A stretch of 64,000 nucleotides of DNA from JACKHO01 sp041398745 (lineage in GTDB: Bacteria; Planctomycetota; Planctomycetia; Planctomycetales; Planctomycetaceae). Positions 29,656 through 39,832 of the stretch are shown in pieces. The position numbers and the translations under genes are program-made. Each line of letters opens with the position of its first letter. Position 1 is the first letter of the stretch. The stretch lies in contig JAWKUB010000002.1 in the NCBI GenBank assembly GCA_041398745.1, positions 1,116,001-1,180,000 on the forward strand, in the 5' to 3' direction. The notes beneath the pieces were generated by a model, which was given only the letters and a program-made list of their open reading frames with translations, had not been told where the DNA came from and made no database searches.

Positions 29656-31140
29656 ATGAATTCGACTGACTTTTCCGACTACGACGTTGGCGCATTCTTC
29701 GATGAATTGTTTGCAAGCGGCGCGCAGCCCCGGGCTGCAGCACAGGCAGTCGTCGACTTTATCAATGACCTTGCGCCCGGCGAGTACAAGCGTCGCCAGG
29801 AAGCGGTTGACCAGGCCCTGTTAAAGCTGGGCATCACATTCACCGTCTACGGCGACGAGCAGGGAACGGAGAAAATCTTCCCTTTTGACTGCATTCCCCG
29901 CATCGTGGACACTTTCGAATGGTCGCACATCGAGGCGGGTCTGCGTCAGCGCATTACCGCGCTGAATGCATTTATCAATGACGTTTACGGCCCACAGGAA
30001 ATCCTGAAAGACGGGATCATCCCGCGTGAATTGGTCACCGGCGCGAAGTCGTATCGCAAAGTCTGTGAGGGACTAAAGCCTCCGCGTGGAATTTGGTGCC
30101 ACATCACAGGGACGGATTTGATTCGTCACTCGGACGGCGGAATCTACGTCCTGGAGGACAACTTGCGGTGTCCCTCAGGTGTCTCGTACGTGCTGCAAAA
30201 CCGCCTGCTGATGCGGAGGACCTTCCCGAAAATGATTTCTGCAGTCGGCGTTCGACCGGTGGACGACTACCCGCTGCACCTCTATTCGACTTTGCGATTC
30301 CTGGCCCCTGATGACGTCGTTGATCCCACTGTCGTGGTGCTGACGCCCGGAATTTACAATTCGGCGTACTACGAACATTCATTCCTCGCCCAGCAAATGG
30401 GCGTCGAACTTGTCGAAGGTCGCGACCTGGTAGTGCGCGATGGATTCGTCTACATGCGCACGACGGACGGATTCGAGAAGGTAGACGTCATTTATCGCCG
30501 CATCGACGACGATTTCCTGGACCCGGAAGCTTTCCGGTCCGACTCCATGCTGGGCGTGCCCGGCCTGTTGGATGTGTATCGCAGAGGGAATGTCGCTCTG
30601 GCCAACGCGCCCGGCACGGGAATCGCGGATGACAAGGTGATTTACGCCTTTGTGCCGCAAATGATTAAGTACTACCTCGGCACTGAACCCATTCTGCCGA
30701 ACGTCGACACATATGTTTGCGAAGTTGAAGAACAGCGGAAGTATGTGCTCGCGAACCTCGACAAACTGGTGGTCAAAGCAGCCAACGAGGCAGGGGGGTA
30801 TGGCATGCTCATTGGGCCCCATGCCACTCAGGAAGAGCGGAACAAATTCGCTGAGTTGATTAAGGCCGATCCTCGAAATTACATCGCACAACCGACGCTG
30901 TCGCTTTCCCGTGTTCCGACGCTCACGGGAGATCACTTTGAGGGACGGCATGTCGATTTGCGGCCGTACATTCTGTATGGCAAAGACGTGTGGGTACTTC
31001 CCGGAGGACTGACACGGGTAGCGCTGCGTAAGGGTTCACTGGTCGTGAATTCGTCGCAAGGAGGCGGAAGCAAAGACACCTGGGTTTTGGCTCGAGAATT
31101 CGATTCCGTCACGTCGACTGACGAAACTCTATATACTTAA
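29656..31140 (+). CDS. Circularly permuted type 2 ATP-grasp protein
   Basis: A 494-residue member of the COG2308 (DUF404/DUF407) family. Hallmarks are LGITFTVYGDEQGTEKIFPFD, FEWSHIEAGLRQRITALNAFINDVYGPQEIL, YVLEDNLRCPSGVSYVLQNR, DVIYRRIDDDFLDPE, and the C-terminal LDKLVVKAANEAGGYGMLIG. These proteins are predicted ATP-dependent carboxylate-amine ligases that probably form peptide or isopeptide bonds. I start at MNSTDFSDYDVG; an upstream TTG at 29608 would add an atypical extension. It leads a five-gene rightward cluster with alpha-E and transglutaminase-like partners, a known conserved association whose product is not established. Confidence 0.9.
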   Translation: MNSTDFSDYDVGAFFDELFASGAQPRAAAQAVVDFINDLAPGEYKRRQEAVDQALLKLGITFTVYGDEQGTEKIFPFDCIPRIVDTFEWSHIEAGLRQRITALNAFINDVYGPQEILKDGIIPRELVTGAKSYRKVCEGLKPPRGIWCHITGTDLIRHSDGGIYVLEDNLRCPSGVSYVLQNRLLMRRTFPKMISAVGVRPVDDYPLHLYSTLRFLAPDDVVDPTVVVLTPGIYNSAYYEHSFLAQQMGVELVEGRDLVVRDGFVYMRTTDGFEKVDVIYRRIDDDFLDPEAFRSDSMLGVPGLLDVYRRGNVALANAPGTGIADDKVIYAFVPQMIKYYLGTEPILPNVDTYVCEVEEQRKYVLANLDKLVVKAANEAGGYGMLIGPHATQEERNKFAELIKADPRNYIAQPTLSLSRVPTLTGDHFEGRHVDLRPYILYGKDVWVLPGGLTRVALRKGSLVVNSSQGGGSKDTWVLAREFDSVTSTDETLYT

Positions 31141-31151
31141 GAGGTGGCAAA

Positions 31152-32228
31152 ATGATGCCCGAATCTCGTCTCGCACAGCCTGAGCCATTCGAGTTCGACT
31201 CAGAGTCTCAGGCTGGATTTTCGCCTCACAGCTTTACCATGCTCAGTCGCGTCGCCGAGTCAATTTACTGGATGGCACGTTATGTCGAACGGGCCGAGAA
31301 CATTGCGCGATTCATTGACGTGAACATTACGTTTACGCTGGATGCGGGCGACAATGATTTCGGTCAATGGGAACCTCTCATCCAAATCACCGGCGACGAA
31401 GAGTACTACGACGAGCACTACACAACGCACGACCATTTGTCGGTAATTCAGTTTCTCGCATTCGATTCCAAGTACGTCAACTCGCTCATTTCCTCGCTCA
31501 ACATGGCGAGGGAGAACGCTCGGACAGTACGCGAGGCAATTCCCTCTGAGGTATGGGAGCAACTGAACGAGTTGTACCACTTCGTGCGCGGGACGAAGGC
31601 TTCCGGCGCTACTCTCGAAGGTCTCGCGGAGTTTTTCCAAAAGGTTAAACAGCACAGCCACCTTTATTCGGGACTGCTCGATGCCACCATGTCGCGCGGT
31701 GATGGCTGGCACTTTGCCAACATGGGCCGCATGATGGAACGTGCCGACAAAACGAGTCGTCTGCTCGACGTGAAATACTACACGCTGCTGCCCAAAGTTT
31801 CCGACGTGAACACCACCATTGACGACTTGCAGTGGTCGGCGTTGCTGCGGTCGGTGAGTGGGTTTGAAATGTACCGCAAACGGTTCCATGCCATTACGGT
31901 GCAGCGCGTCGCCGAATTCCTCGTGCGTGACCCTGTCTTTCCCCGGTCGTGTCGCTTCTGCCTCGGACAGGCCTTGGAGTCGTTACGGGCCATCATTGAG
32001 AATGGCCAGGCACGCGAGACAAATTCCGCACTTGAGAAGCTGACTGCTCTCAAAATTCATCTGGATGAACTGGACATGCGGACCACCATCGATTGTGGGA
32101 TGCATGAATTCATCGACGACTTTCAGTTGCGGCTCAACGAAGTTGGAGCCGCCATTTTCGAGACCTACTTTGACCGTGCGCAACTCGACCTCATCCCTCT
32201 GGTTTCGGGACAGTCGCAGTCTCAGTAG
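31152..32228 (+). CDS. Alpha-E domain protein (DUF403/COG2307)
   Basis: An all-helical protein of 358 residues. The family opening is MLSRVAESIYWMARYVERAE at residue 30; later stretches include VREAIPSEVWEQLNELYHFV, GDGWHFANMGRMMERADKTS and CRFCLGQALESLRAI. GAGGTGG five bases upstream of ATG 31152 favours the longer start, which adds a 29-residue extension before the usual N-terminus; ATG 31239 is the alternative. Alpha-E proteins nearly always accompany COG2308 ATP-grasp proteins and are thought to support the ligase reaction. It is 11 bases after the ATP-grasp gene. Confidence 0.88.
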   Translation: MMPESRLAQPEPFEFDSESQAGFSPHSFTMLSRVAESIYWMARYVERAENIARFIDVNITFTLDAGDNDFGQWEPLIQITGDEEYYDEHYTTHDHLSVIQFLAFDSKYVNSLISSLNMARENARTVREAIPSEVWEQLNELYHFVRGTKASGATLEGLAEFFQKVKQHSHLYSGLLDATMSRGDGWHFANMGRMMERADKTSRLLDVKYYTLLPKVSDVNTTIDDLQWSALLRSVSGFEMYRKRFHAITVQRVAEFLVRDPVFPRSCRFCLGQALESLRAIIENGQARETNSALEKLTALKIHLDELDMRTTIDCGMHEFIDDFQLRLNEVGAAIFETYFDRAQLDLIPLVSGQSQSQ

Positions 32229-32349
32229 AACGGGAAGATATGACGAAGAGTGGTTTCCTCCCCCCGGTTTCCTGAGGGTTTTCGCTGATGGCCGCGCGAC
32301 AGTTTGCGAACATCAATTCAAAAAGTGCTCTAGTTGAGTTCGGTGATTT

Positions 32350-35300
32350 ATGTCGATACGAGTTGGCCTGCGTCACGTAACCGAGTATCGGTACGACCGG
32401 CTAGTAAATTTGGGACCGCAAATTGTACGTTTGCGACCAGCACCGCATTGCCGGACGCCCATTCGCAGCTATTCGCTCGAAATCGACCCGAAGCAACACT
32501 TCATTAACTGGCAGCAGGATCCTCACGGAAATTTCCAGGCCCGGCTGGTTTTCGATGAACCGACAGATGTATTCCGCATTGGGGTCGACTTGGTTGCCGA
32601 TCTCACCGTCATCAATCCATTCGATTTCTTTATCGAAGAAGGAGCCGAAGAGTTTCCCTTCGAGTATGACCCTGAGCTGAAAAAGACACTGCAGCCATTT
32701 CTGGAATGCCTTCCGCCTACCCCGCTGTACAAGAGCTATTTGCGAAGTATCGATCTCTCGCCGCGGCGTTGTGTCGACTTTATCGTTGATGTGAATCAAC
32801 GACTGCAGCGCGATATCAGCTATGTCATTCGACTCGAACCAGGAGTGCAGACACCGGAAGAAACCCTGGATCGAGGGAAGGGCTCCTGCCGCGATTCGGC
32901 ATGGCTCGCTGTGCAGCTTCTTCGTTCGGTCGGGCTCGCGGCCCGATTCGTTTCCGGCTACCTCATTCAACTTGTTCCCGATCAGAAACCACTCGAAGGT
33001 CCAGAAGGACCAGCAAGCGACTTTACCGATCTCCACGCCTGGGCCGAGGTGTTTATTCCGGGCGCCGGCTGGATTGGACTCGATCCCACCTCCGGTTTGT
33101 TAACAGGTGAGGGCCACATCCCGCTGGCGGCAACGCCGTTTCCCCAATCGGCAGCTCCCATTTCTGGAGCAGTTGATGAGAGTGAGGTGGAATTTGGCTT
33201 CGACATGGAAGTCACGCGGATGCACGAAGATCCGCGTGTTACCAAACCGTATACTGAAACGCAGTGGACACAAATCGACACACTCGGGCACAAAGTCGAC
33301 GATTGGCTCAAGTCGAATGACGTGCGGCTGACCATGGGCGGCGAGCCGACATTTGTTTCCATTGACGACATGGAGTCGCCAGAGTGGAACACCGCCGCCG
33401 TCGGCACGCACAAGCAACAACTCTCCGACCGCCTCCTTCGACGACTGAGAAACAAGTTTGCACCTGGGGGGTTGTTGCACTTCGGCCAGGGGAAATGGTA
33501 TCCCGGTGAACCTTTGCCACGCTGGGCTTACACCTGCATGTGGCGCGTTGATGGAGAGCCGGTTTGGGGTGATCCAGATCTGCTCGCCGATATTGGCGCA
33601 CCGGGCACGCTGGATCATGAAGATGCTTTGGATTTCCTTGGCGAATTCACCGAGCGCCTCGGCGTCAGCACCAAGTGGATTCGACCAGCACATGAAGACA
33701 TATGGCACATCATCGAGCAGGAACAGAAACTTCCGGTCGACGTGGACCCACGCGACTTCTCGCTCGAAGATCCGCGACAGCGACAGGAACTCGCGCGGCT
33801 CATTGAACGCGGCGGCAAACTGACGCCGTCGGGTTACGTGCTTCCGCTAACCAAAGCATGGTGGCAGGCAAAGGCCGGTTGGGTTTCTGGGCCCTGGAAA
33901 TTCCGCAGCGAGAGGTTGTTTCTCATTCCGGGAGATAGCCCGATTGGCCTGCGATTGCCCATCGATTCGCTTCCAACGACGAGTATCGATTCCCGCACAA
34001 TTTATTCAATCGACCCTTTCGACGGACGTGTCCCACTTCCCGGATATGCCGAAATCCGTCGTGCCGCTCGAGCTCTGCACCTGCAAAGCCCCGACGAAGT
34101 GTCCATTACGGACCAAACACGGCGCCGGCGTCCTCTTATTAACGACGAACCTGCCCCGGCCGACCTGGCTTCGCTAGGCGTCGTTTCGACAGCGTTGTGT
34201 ATCGAACCGCGTGATGGTCACCTGCACGTCTTTCTGCCGCCTGTCGGTCGATTGGAAGATTATCTGGAACTGGTCAGTGCCGCAGAGCAAACTGCTGAGT
34301 CACTCGACATGCCTGTTGTGCTCGAAGGGTACTTGCCACCTCACGATCCTCGCCTGAACATGATGAAAGTCACGCCCGACCCGGGTGTGATTGAAGTCAA
34401 CATTCATCCCGCTCACGACTGGGATGAACTGGAAGCAACGACCCGCGGAATCTACGAAGAGGCGCGGCAATCGCGGCTCGGCACGGAGAAGTTCCAGCTC
34501 GATGGACGCCACACCGGCACGGGTGGTGGCAATCATATTGTCATGGGTGGGGCAACGCCGGGGGACAGTCCATTTCTGCGGCGACCACACGTGTTGCGCA
34601 GTCTTATTGCCTACTGGAACAATCATCCGTCGCTATCGTACGTCTTTTCCGGCATTTTCGTGGGACCAACCAGTCAGGCGCCACGAGTTGATGAAGGTCG
34701 AAAGGATGCTTTGTACGAACTGGAAATTGCATTCAAGCAAATTCCAGATTTCGGCAACTTGCCATTCTGGATTGTCGACCGGGTGTTCCGCAATTTGCTG
34801 ATCGACCTCACGGGGAACACACACCGCGCGGAGATTTGCATCGACAAACTCTATTCGCCCGACCATGCAACCGGACGACTGGGGCTCGTGGAGCTTCGTG
34901 GTTTCGAAATGCCACCGCACCCGGAAATGAGCCTGACTCAGCAGTTGCTGGTTCGCGCACTCATGGCGATGTTCTGGAAACAGCCGTACAAGCAGCCGCT
35001 CATTCACTGGGGGACAGCCATCCATGACCGGTTCATGCTCCCACATTACCTCGACGAGGATTTGAAATGCGTGCTGCGGGAGTTGTCCGAGTTTGGATTC
35101 CAATTCGATCCCGCCTGGTTTGCACCGCATTTTGAATTCCGGTTCCCGCCAATAGGGACGGTCAAGTACGACGGTATTGAAGTGGAACTGCGTCAAGCAA
35201 TTGAGCCGTGGTACGTTTTGGGGGAAGAACCCGGTGGTGGTGGCACGGCCCGCTATGTCGACTCGTCCGTTGAGCGATTGCAGGTGAAAGTCTCAGGCAT

Positions 35301-35685
35301 GTTTGGGCCGAGACACACCGTGGCGGTCAACGGCATTCAAATCCCGCTGCAAGCTACGGACCGAGTGGGTGAATGGGTTGCGGGTGTTCGTTATCGTGCC
35401 TGGCAACCACCTAGCTGTTTGCATCCCACCATTCCGGTGCACACACCACTTGTGTTTGATGTGGTCGATCTCCCCGCGAACCGCTCCATTGGAGGTTGCC
35501 GCTACCACATTGACCATCCCGGCGGTTTGAATCCCGCCGTCTATCCAATTAACGCACTGGAAGCTGAGAGCCGTCGGGCGGCACGCTTCTTTTCCATGGG
35601 ACACAGCAGCACTCTTTTCCCACTGATGGAAATCCCCATCCACCCGGACACCCCCTGCACACTGGACCTGCGAAGGCAGTACTAA
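32350..35685 (+). CDS. Transglutaminase-like protein fused to DUF2126 amidoligase-like domain (1111 aa)
   Basis: Two parts. Residues 1-270 form a bacterial transglutaminase-like module with a beta-rich N-terminal domain and a papain-like core; the triad is visible as C180 (KGSCRDSAW), H229 (LHAWAEVF) and D245 (GLDPTSG). Residues from about 315 onward are DUF2126, with LTMGGEPTFVSIDD, LLHFGQGKWYPGEPLPRWAY, DGRHTGTGGGNHIVMGG and GLVELRGFEMPPHPEMSL. DUF2126 has been grouped with glutamine-synthetase-like carboxylate-amine ligases. The fused hydrolase and ligase suggest making and trimming amide bonds on a peptide or protein. The substrate is unknown. It lies 121 bases after the alpha-E gene. Confidence 0.9.
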   Translation: MSIRVGLRHVTEYRYDRLVNLGPQIVRLRPAPHCRTPIRSYSLEIDPKQHFINWQQDPHGNFQARLVFDEPTDVFRIGVDLVADLTVINPFDFFIEEGAEEFPFEYDPELKKTLQPFLECLPPTPLYKSYLRSIDLSPRRCVDFIVDVNQRLQRDISYVIRLEPGVQTPEETLDRGKGSCRDSAWLAVQLLRSVGLAARFVSGYLIQLVPDQKPLEGPEGPASDFTDLHAWAEVFIPGAGWIGLDPTSGLLTGEGHIPLAATPFPQSAAPISGAVDESEVEFGFDMEVTRMHEDPRVTKPYTETQWTQIDTLGHKVDDWLKSNDVRLTMGGEPTFVSIDDMESPEWNTAAVGTHKQQLSDRLLRRLRNKFAPGGLLHFGQGKWYPGEPLPRWAYTCMWRVDGEPVWGDPDLLADIGAPGTLDHEDALDFLGEFTERLGVSTKWIRPAHEDIWHIIEQEQKLPVDVDPRDFSLEDPRQRQELARLIERGGKLTPSGYVLPLTKAWWQAKAGWVSGPWKFRSERLFLIPGDSPIGLRLPIDSLPTTSIDSRTIYSIDPFDGRVPLPGYAEIRRAARALHLQSPDEVSITDQTRRRRPLINDEPAPADLASLGVVSTALCIEPRDGHLHVFLPPVGRLEDYLELVSAAEQTAESLDMPVVLEGYLPPHDPRLNMMKVTPDPGVIEVNIHPAHDWDELEATTRGIYEEARQSRLGTEKFQLDGRHTGTGGGNHIVMGGATPGDSPFLRRPHVLRSLIAYWNNHPSLSYVFSGIFVGPTSQAPRVDEGRKDALYELEIAFKQIPDFGNLPFWIVDRVFRNLLIDLTGNTHRAEICIDKLYSPDHATGRLGLVELRGFEMPPHPEMSLTQQLLVRALMAMFWKQPYKQPLIHWGTAIHDRFMLPHYLDEDLKCVLRELSEFGFQFDPAWFAPHFEFRFPPIGTVKYDGIEVELRQAIEPWYVLGEEPGGGGTARYVDSSVERLQVKVSGMFGPRHTVAVNGIQIPLQATDRVGEWVAGVRYRAWQPPSCLHPTIPVHTPLVFDVVDLPANRSIGGCRYHIDHPGGLNPAVYPINALEAESRRAARFFSMGHSSTLFPLMEIPIHPDTPCTLDLRRQY

Positions 35686-35846
35686 TTCGAAAACGAAAGA
35701 GGTGCCGGAGTGGCATAAACAGTTCGCAGAAAACAACTTCAGGCCGGCAGTAACAGGTCACTGGAATCGCCGTAGCGTTTGCACCATCAAAGGACTACAA
35801 CCACAATGGACTACAGTCTGAGAAAGTCTTGATTCAAAGTGCTCGC

Positions 35847-38357
35847 ATGGATCTGCCGACCTTGTCACAAATTGATTTCACAACCGCCTCCGGCCCTGGA
35901 TGGGCAGGTGGAGTTTTTAACGAAACGTTTGAAACCAGTGGAAAACCCCACCTTCATTGGCAACCACTGCTAGATGAGTTGTCTCTTCTGACGGCAGAGG
36001 AATTGACGAATCGGTCGGAGCAGGCCCAGCAAACGCTGCATGAAAACGGCGTCAGTTACAACGTTTTCGCGGAACGCGGAGATCATCATCCTTGGTCGCT
36101 AGATCTCATTCCACTAACGCTTTCACGCGAACAATGGGATTGGATGAGCCGTGCCCTGGCCCAACGTGCCAGACTGCTCGACCTCATCACCAGAGATATT
36201 TACGGTCCGCAGAACCTGCTGCGTTCAGGCGATATTCCCGCAGAAGTGGTCTTTCCACAGCTTCGGTACCAACGTGCCTTTGCCAACTTGATCGCTCCCA
36301 ATCAAGTTGGGTTAACTCTGTACGCCACCGAACTCGCTCGCGGCGCAGACGGCTTCTGGTACGCAATGGCCGACCGGACCGATGCTCCTGTCGGGCTGGG
36401 ATTCGCCTTGGAAAGCCGGGTCATTACCTCTCGGCTCATGCCGCAAATTATGCACCGTTTGCGAATGGAGCGGCTGGCGCCTTTCTTTCTCCGCGTGAAG
36501 AATTCATTGGTCCGCTTGAGCGGAAAAGATACGCCCCGAATTGTCGTACTTTCTCCCGGACCACAGTCTCGGTTTTACTTTGAAGACTTATATCTTGCGA
36601 GGTATCTCGGCTACACGCTTGTCGAGGGGAGCGACCTTGCCGTGCGGGACGACGAGGTTTTCCTGAAAACTCTCTCTGGCCTGCATCCAGTTGACGTCAT
36701 TTACTCACGGACGATGGAATCAGCACTCGATCCGCTGGAGCAGGGAGCCAGTGCCTCGACTGGAATTCCAGGATTGCTGCAGGCGATTCGTTCAGGGAAT
36801 GTGCGACTGGCGAACGCTCCAGGTTGCGGATTGCTCGAAGCGCCCGTGTTCATGGCATTTCTTCCTCAGTTGTGTTCGAAACTGTTGCACCAACCGCTCA
36901 TGTTGCCATCAATTCGCACCTGGTGGTACGGGGATCCAGAGTCTCAGAGGACTGTCAACGAACGCTTTAGCGAACTGGTCATCAAGCCAGCCTTTCAATC
37001 GAGTGGCCAGGACGAATACCTTGTCTCCGAGTTGTCGTCGCAAGAGTTGCAGGACCTCCGCGCGAGAATGACGAAGAATCCAGCACACTTTGTTGCCCAA
37101 GAGCGAATTCAACGTTCGGCAGCCCCCTGCTGGCGCGATCAGCAGGTGCAGCCGGGACACATCGCGCTGAGGACCTACGGTGTGGCCGAGGAGAATGGCA
37201 ACTACCAGATAATGCCCGGCGGACTGGTGCGCGTTGCCGAATCGTCTCAGCCAATGGAACTTTCCGTCCTCGCTGGCATCAGCAGTAAGGACTTGTGGAT
37301 TCCCGCTGAGGGCGAAGTTGCGCCAATTAGCCTGCTCATTCGACCGGACACTCCCGTTACACTCAAGCGCAGCGAACCGCTGTTCCCTTCGCGCGTGGCG
37401 GACAACTTGTATTGGCTAGGACAGTCCTTCGAACGGGCGTGTTTCCTGGCACGACTGCTGCGAGCTGCACTCGCGCGGCTTACCGACGAATCTGATGATG
37501 ATCTTCCAGAGCTCACTGGATTGCTCCGGGCGCTTGTTGATCAGGGGCAACTTGACCCCGGGTATGTCATTGACGATCTGGAGACAAAGCTGCCCGATCT
37601 GCAGGATTACATGGTCAAAGTGTTGTTTGATCCTGGCGAACCGCTGGGGCTCGCCAATTCCATGTCTGAATTGCGGCGTCTTAATGCTTCAGTACGAGAC
37701 TGGATTTCTCCCGAGCTCTGGCAGACTTCACAGTACGCGTCGGAGGATTACTTTGCCGCCGCAATGCGTACAGACGACTTCTCTGAACTGCTGACACTCG
37801 TTGATCGCCTGTTGTTCGACCTGGCGGCAGTCAGTGGTCAGGTTCATGACGGCATGATTCGTGGCCCAGCGTGGCGTTTCCTCGACATTGGTCGTCGAAT
37901 TGAACGGGCCACCAACACCGCGAAACTGTTGTTGAGCACCATCGACGCAGGGCTGATTTCGCAGCGTCCCATGCTGAGGGCGGTGCTGGAAGTTCTTGAT
38001 TGCCGAATGACCTATCGCATGCGGTATCTTGAGAATCTGCAGCAGAACGGAGTTCTCGACTTGGCAATTACAGACGAGACAAATCCTCACTCAATCTCTT
38101 TCCAGGCGGTTCTGCTAATCGAACACTTGGAGTCGTTGCCACAGGATATTCACCCCCTCCGCTCACCCGAGTCGCGGAGTCTCATGCGCTTGGTTCACTC
38201 TGCACGCATGCTGACAACATTCGAGCTCGAAGAGTCTCCCCCGAAGAAGGTCGTTGCAGAGTTGCAGGGAATGCAGAAGTCACTCAAAGAGCTGGCTGAC
38301 GAATTGACAAAGAAGTATTTGGTTCACTCGGTCCGTCCTCGGCAAATGGGAGACTGA
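35847..38357 (+). CDS. Circularly permuted ATP-grasp/alpha-E fusion protein (836 aa)
   Basis: The N-terminal 490 residues repeat the COG2308 ATP-grasp layout (ENGVSYNVFAERGDHHPWSLD, LDLITRDIYGPQNLL, DVIYSRTMESALDPLE, SELVIKPAFQSSGQDEYLVS). From about residue 520 the chain continues as an alpha-E domain (FPSRVADNLYWLGQSFERAC, RGPAWRFLDIGRRIERA). So the two proteins encoded separately at 29656 and 31152 are joined here. In the N-terminal part the usual EDNLRCPSG motif reads MADRTDAPVG, which suggests altered or lost catalysis. I start at ATG 35847; TTG 35829 is six codons further up. It is followed after five bases by a transglutaminase gene. Confidence 0.88.
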   Translation: MDLPTLSQIDFTTASGPGWAGGVFNETFETSGKPHLHWQPLLDELSLLTAEELTNRSEQAQQTLHENGVSYNVFAERGDHHPWSLDLIPLTLSREQWDWMSRALAQRARLLDLITRDIYGPQNLLRSGDIPAEVVFPQLRYQRAFANLIAPNQVGLTLYATELARGADGFWYAMADRTDAPVGLGFALESRVITSRLMPQIMHRLRMERLAPFFLRVKNSLVRLSGKDTPRIVVLSPGPQSRFYFEDLYLARYLGYTLVEGSDLAVRDDEVFLKTLSGLHPVDVIYSRTMESALDPLEQGASASTGIPGLLQAIRSGNVRLANAPGCGLLEAPVFMAFLPQLCSKLLHQPLMLPSIRTWWYGDPESQRTVNERFSELVIKPAFQSSGQDEYLVSELSSQELQDLRARMTKNPAHFVAQERIQRSAAPCWRDQQVQPGHIALRTYGVAEENGNYQIMPGGLVRVAESSQPMELSVLAGISSKDLWIPAEGEVAPISLLIRPDTPVTLKRSEPLFPSRVADNLYWLGQSFERACFLARLLRAALARLTDESDDDLPELTGLLRALVDQGQLDPGYVIDDLETKLPDLQDYMVKVLFDPGEPLGLANSMSELRRLNASVRDWISPELWQTSQYASEDYFAAAMRTDDFSELLTLVDRLLFDLAAVSGQVHDGMIRGPAWRFLDIGRRIERATNTAKLLLSTIDAGLISQRPMLRAVLEVLDCRMTYRMRYLENLQQNGVLDLAITDETNPHSISFQAVLLIEHLESLPQDIHPLRSPESRSLMRLVHSARMLTTFELEESPPKKVVAELQGMQKSLKELADELTKKYLVHSVRPRQMGD

Positions 38358-38362
38358 AAACC

Positions 38363-39235
<873 letters not shown>

Positions 39236-39292
39236 CTTTTCGGACTCCTGGAAAGCGTCATCACCAAACCGCTGGAACAAACGTAGGGCAAA

Positions 39293-39340
39293 TACCCCCG
39301 ACAGGATTCGAACCTGTGACCTTCGGTTTAGGAAACCGAT
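39293..39340 (-). other. tRNA-Arg(CCT) 3' fragment, probable attachment-site remnant
   Basis: Read leftward, this has an anticodon stem TCGGT/ACCGA around the loop TTCCTAA (anticodon CCT), a variable loop, a T-arm ACAGG-TTCGAAT-CCTGT, the acceptor 3' strand CGGGGGT and a discriminator A. No 5' acceptor strand (ACCCCCG) or D-arm is found at higher coordinates, so the gene is half present. A displaced tRNA 3' half is the typical far end of an element integrated by a tyrosine recombinase at a tRNA gene. The orientation places the element at coordinates above 39340. Confidence 0.75.
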
Positions 39341-39832
39341 GGTAAGGGTGCCAAGACTTGAGGAAATACTGGCTTTCAGCCTGTCTGACATTCCGCAGAT
39401 TACATGAAGTGCAGGGAATTACCACAGGTTTCCTGCATTCGATCACTTGGGGATCATGTCACTACCGACGAGCGTTCTTCGATAGTGAATCCAAGCGAAT
39501 GATGAGTCGGAACGTTAATCTGCGCTTGAGCAATCGAAACGGGTTGACCACAGGAAGTTTGCTTAACTCCGTTCTTCGGCTCTCGCTTCTGTCACGGTGG
39601 ACACACGGTTTCGTGGGCGTGGGCCGGGACAATCATGGCATCGGGACGCTTTGTTTCGAATGCATAGCAAAAGTGGTATCCCGCTTTGGTCATAACCATT
39701 CTGGGACTTGAATGGATGCCACAACACCGTGAATGCTCATCAAATTCAAGCGTTGCATGCCCAAACAAGAGCGAACCGGCGCACGGACCCTGCGCCGGTT
39801 CGTCTTTCATTGGGAGATGTCGCTATCAATCG
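39341..39832. other. Non-coding stretch inside the putative island boundary
   Basis: About 490 bases between the tRNA fragment and the leftward exported-protein gene. Short open frames exist on both strands but none resembles a known protein or has a ribosome binding site. The only structure seen is the hairpin at 39773-39801. No integrase gene is visible here. Confidence 0.45.
39773..39801. terminator. Strong hairpin, possible terminator for the leftward exported-protein gene
   Basis: Perfect 11-base arms GAACCGGCGCA (39773-39783) and TGCGCCGGTTC (39791-39801) enclose a seven-base loop. It lies 31 bases after the stop of the leftward gene. Leftward it is followed by GCTCTTGTTTGG, a poor T-run, so termination is plausible but not certain. 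Confidence 0.55.

Noticed and set aside
39293..39380. A complete tRNA-Arg(CCT) gene, or one with an intron
   Set aside because: No D-arm or 5' acceptor strand pairs with CGGGGGT at higher coordinates, and the anticodon loop is uninterrupted, so neither a full gene nor an anticodon-loop intron is supported.
39358..39810. Short open frames between the tRNA fragment and the exported-protein gene
   Set aside because: They overlap each other on opposite strands, lack ribosome binding sites and resemble no integrase or transposase.
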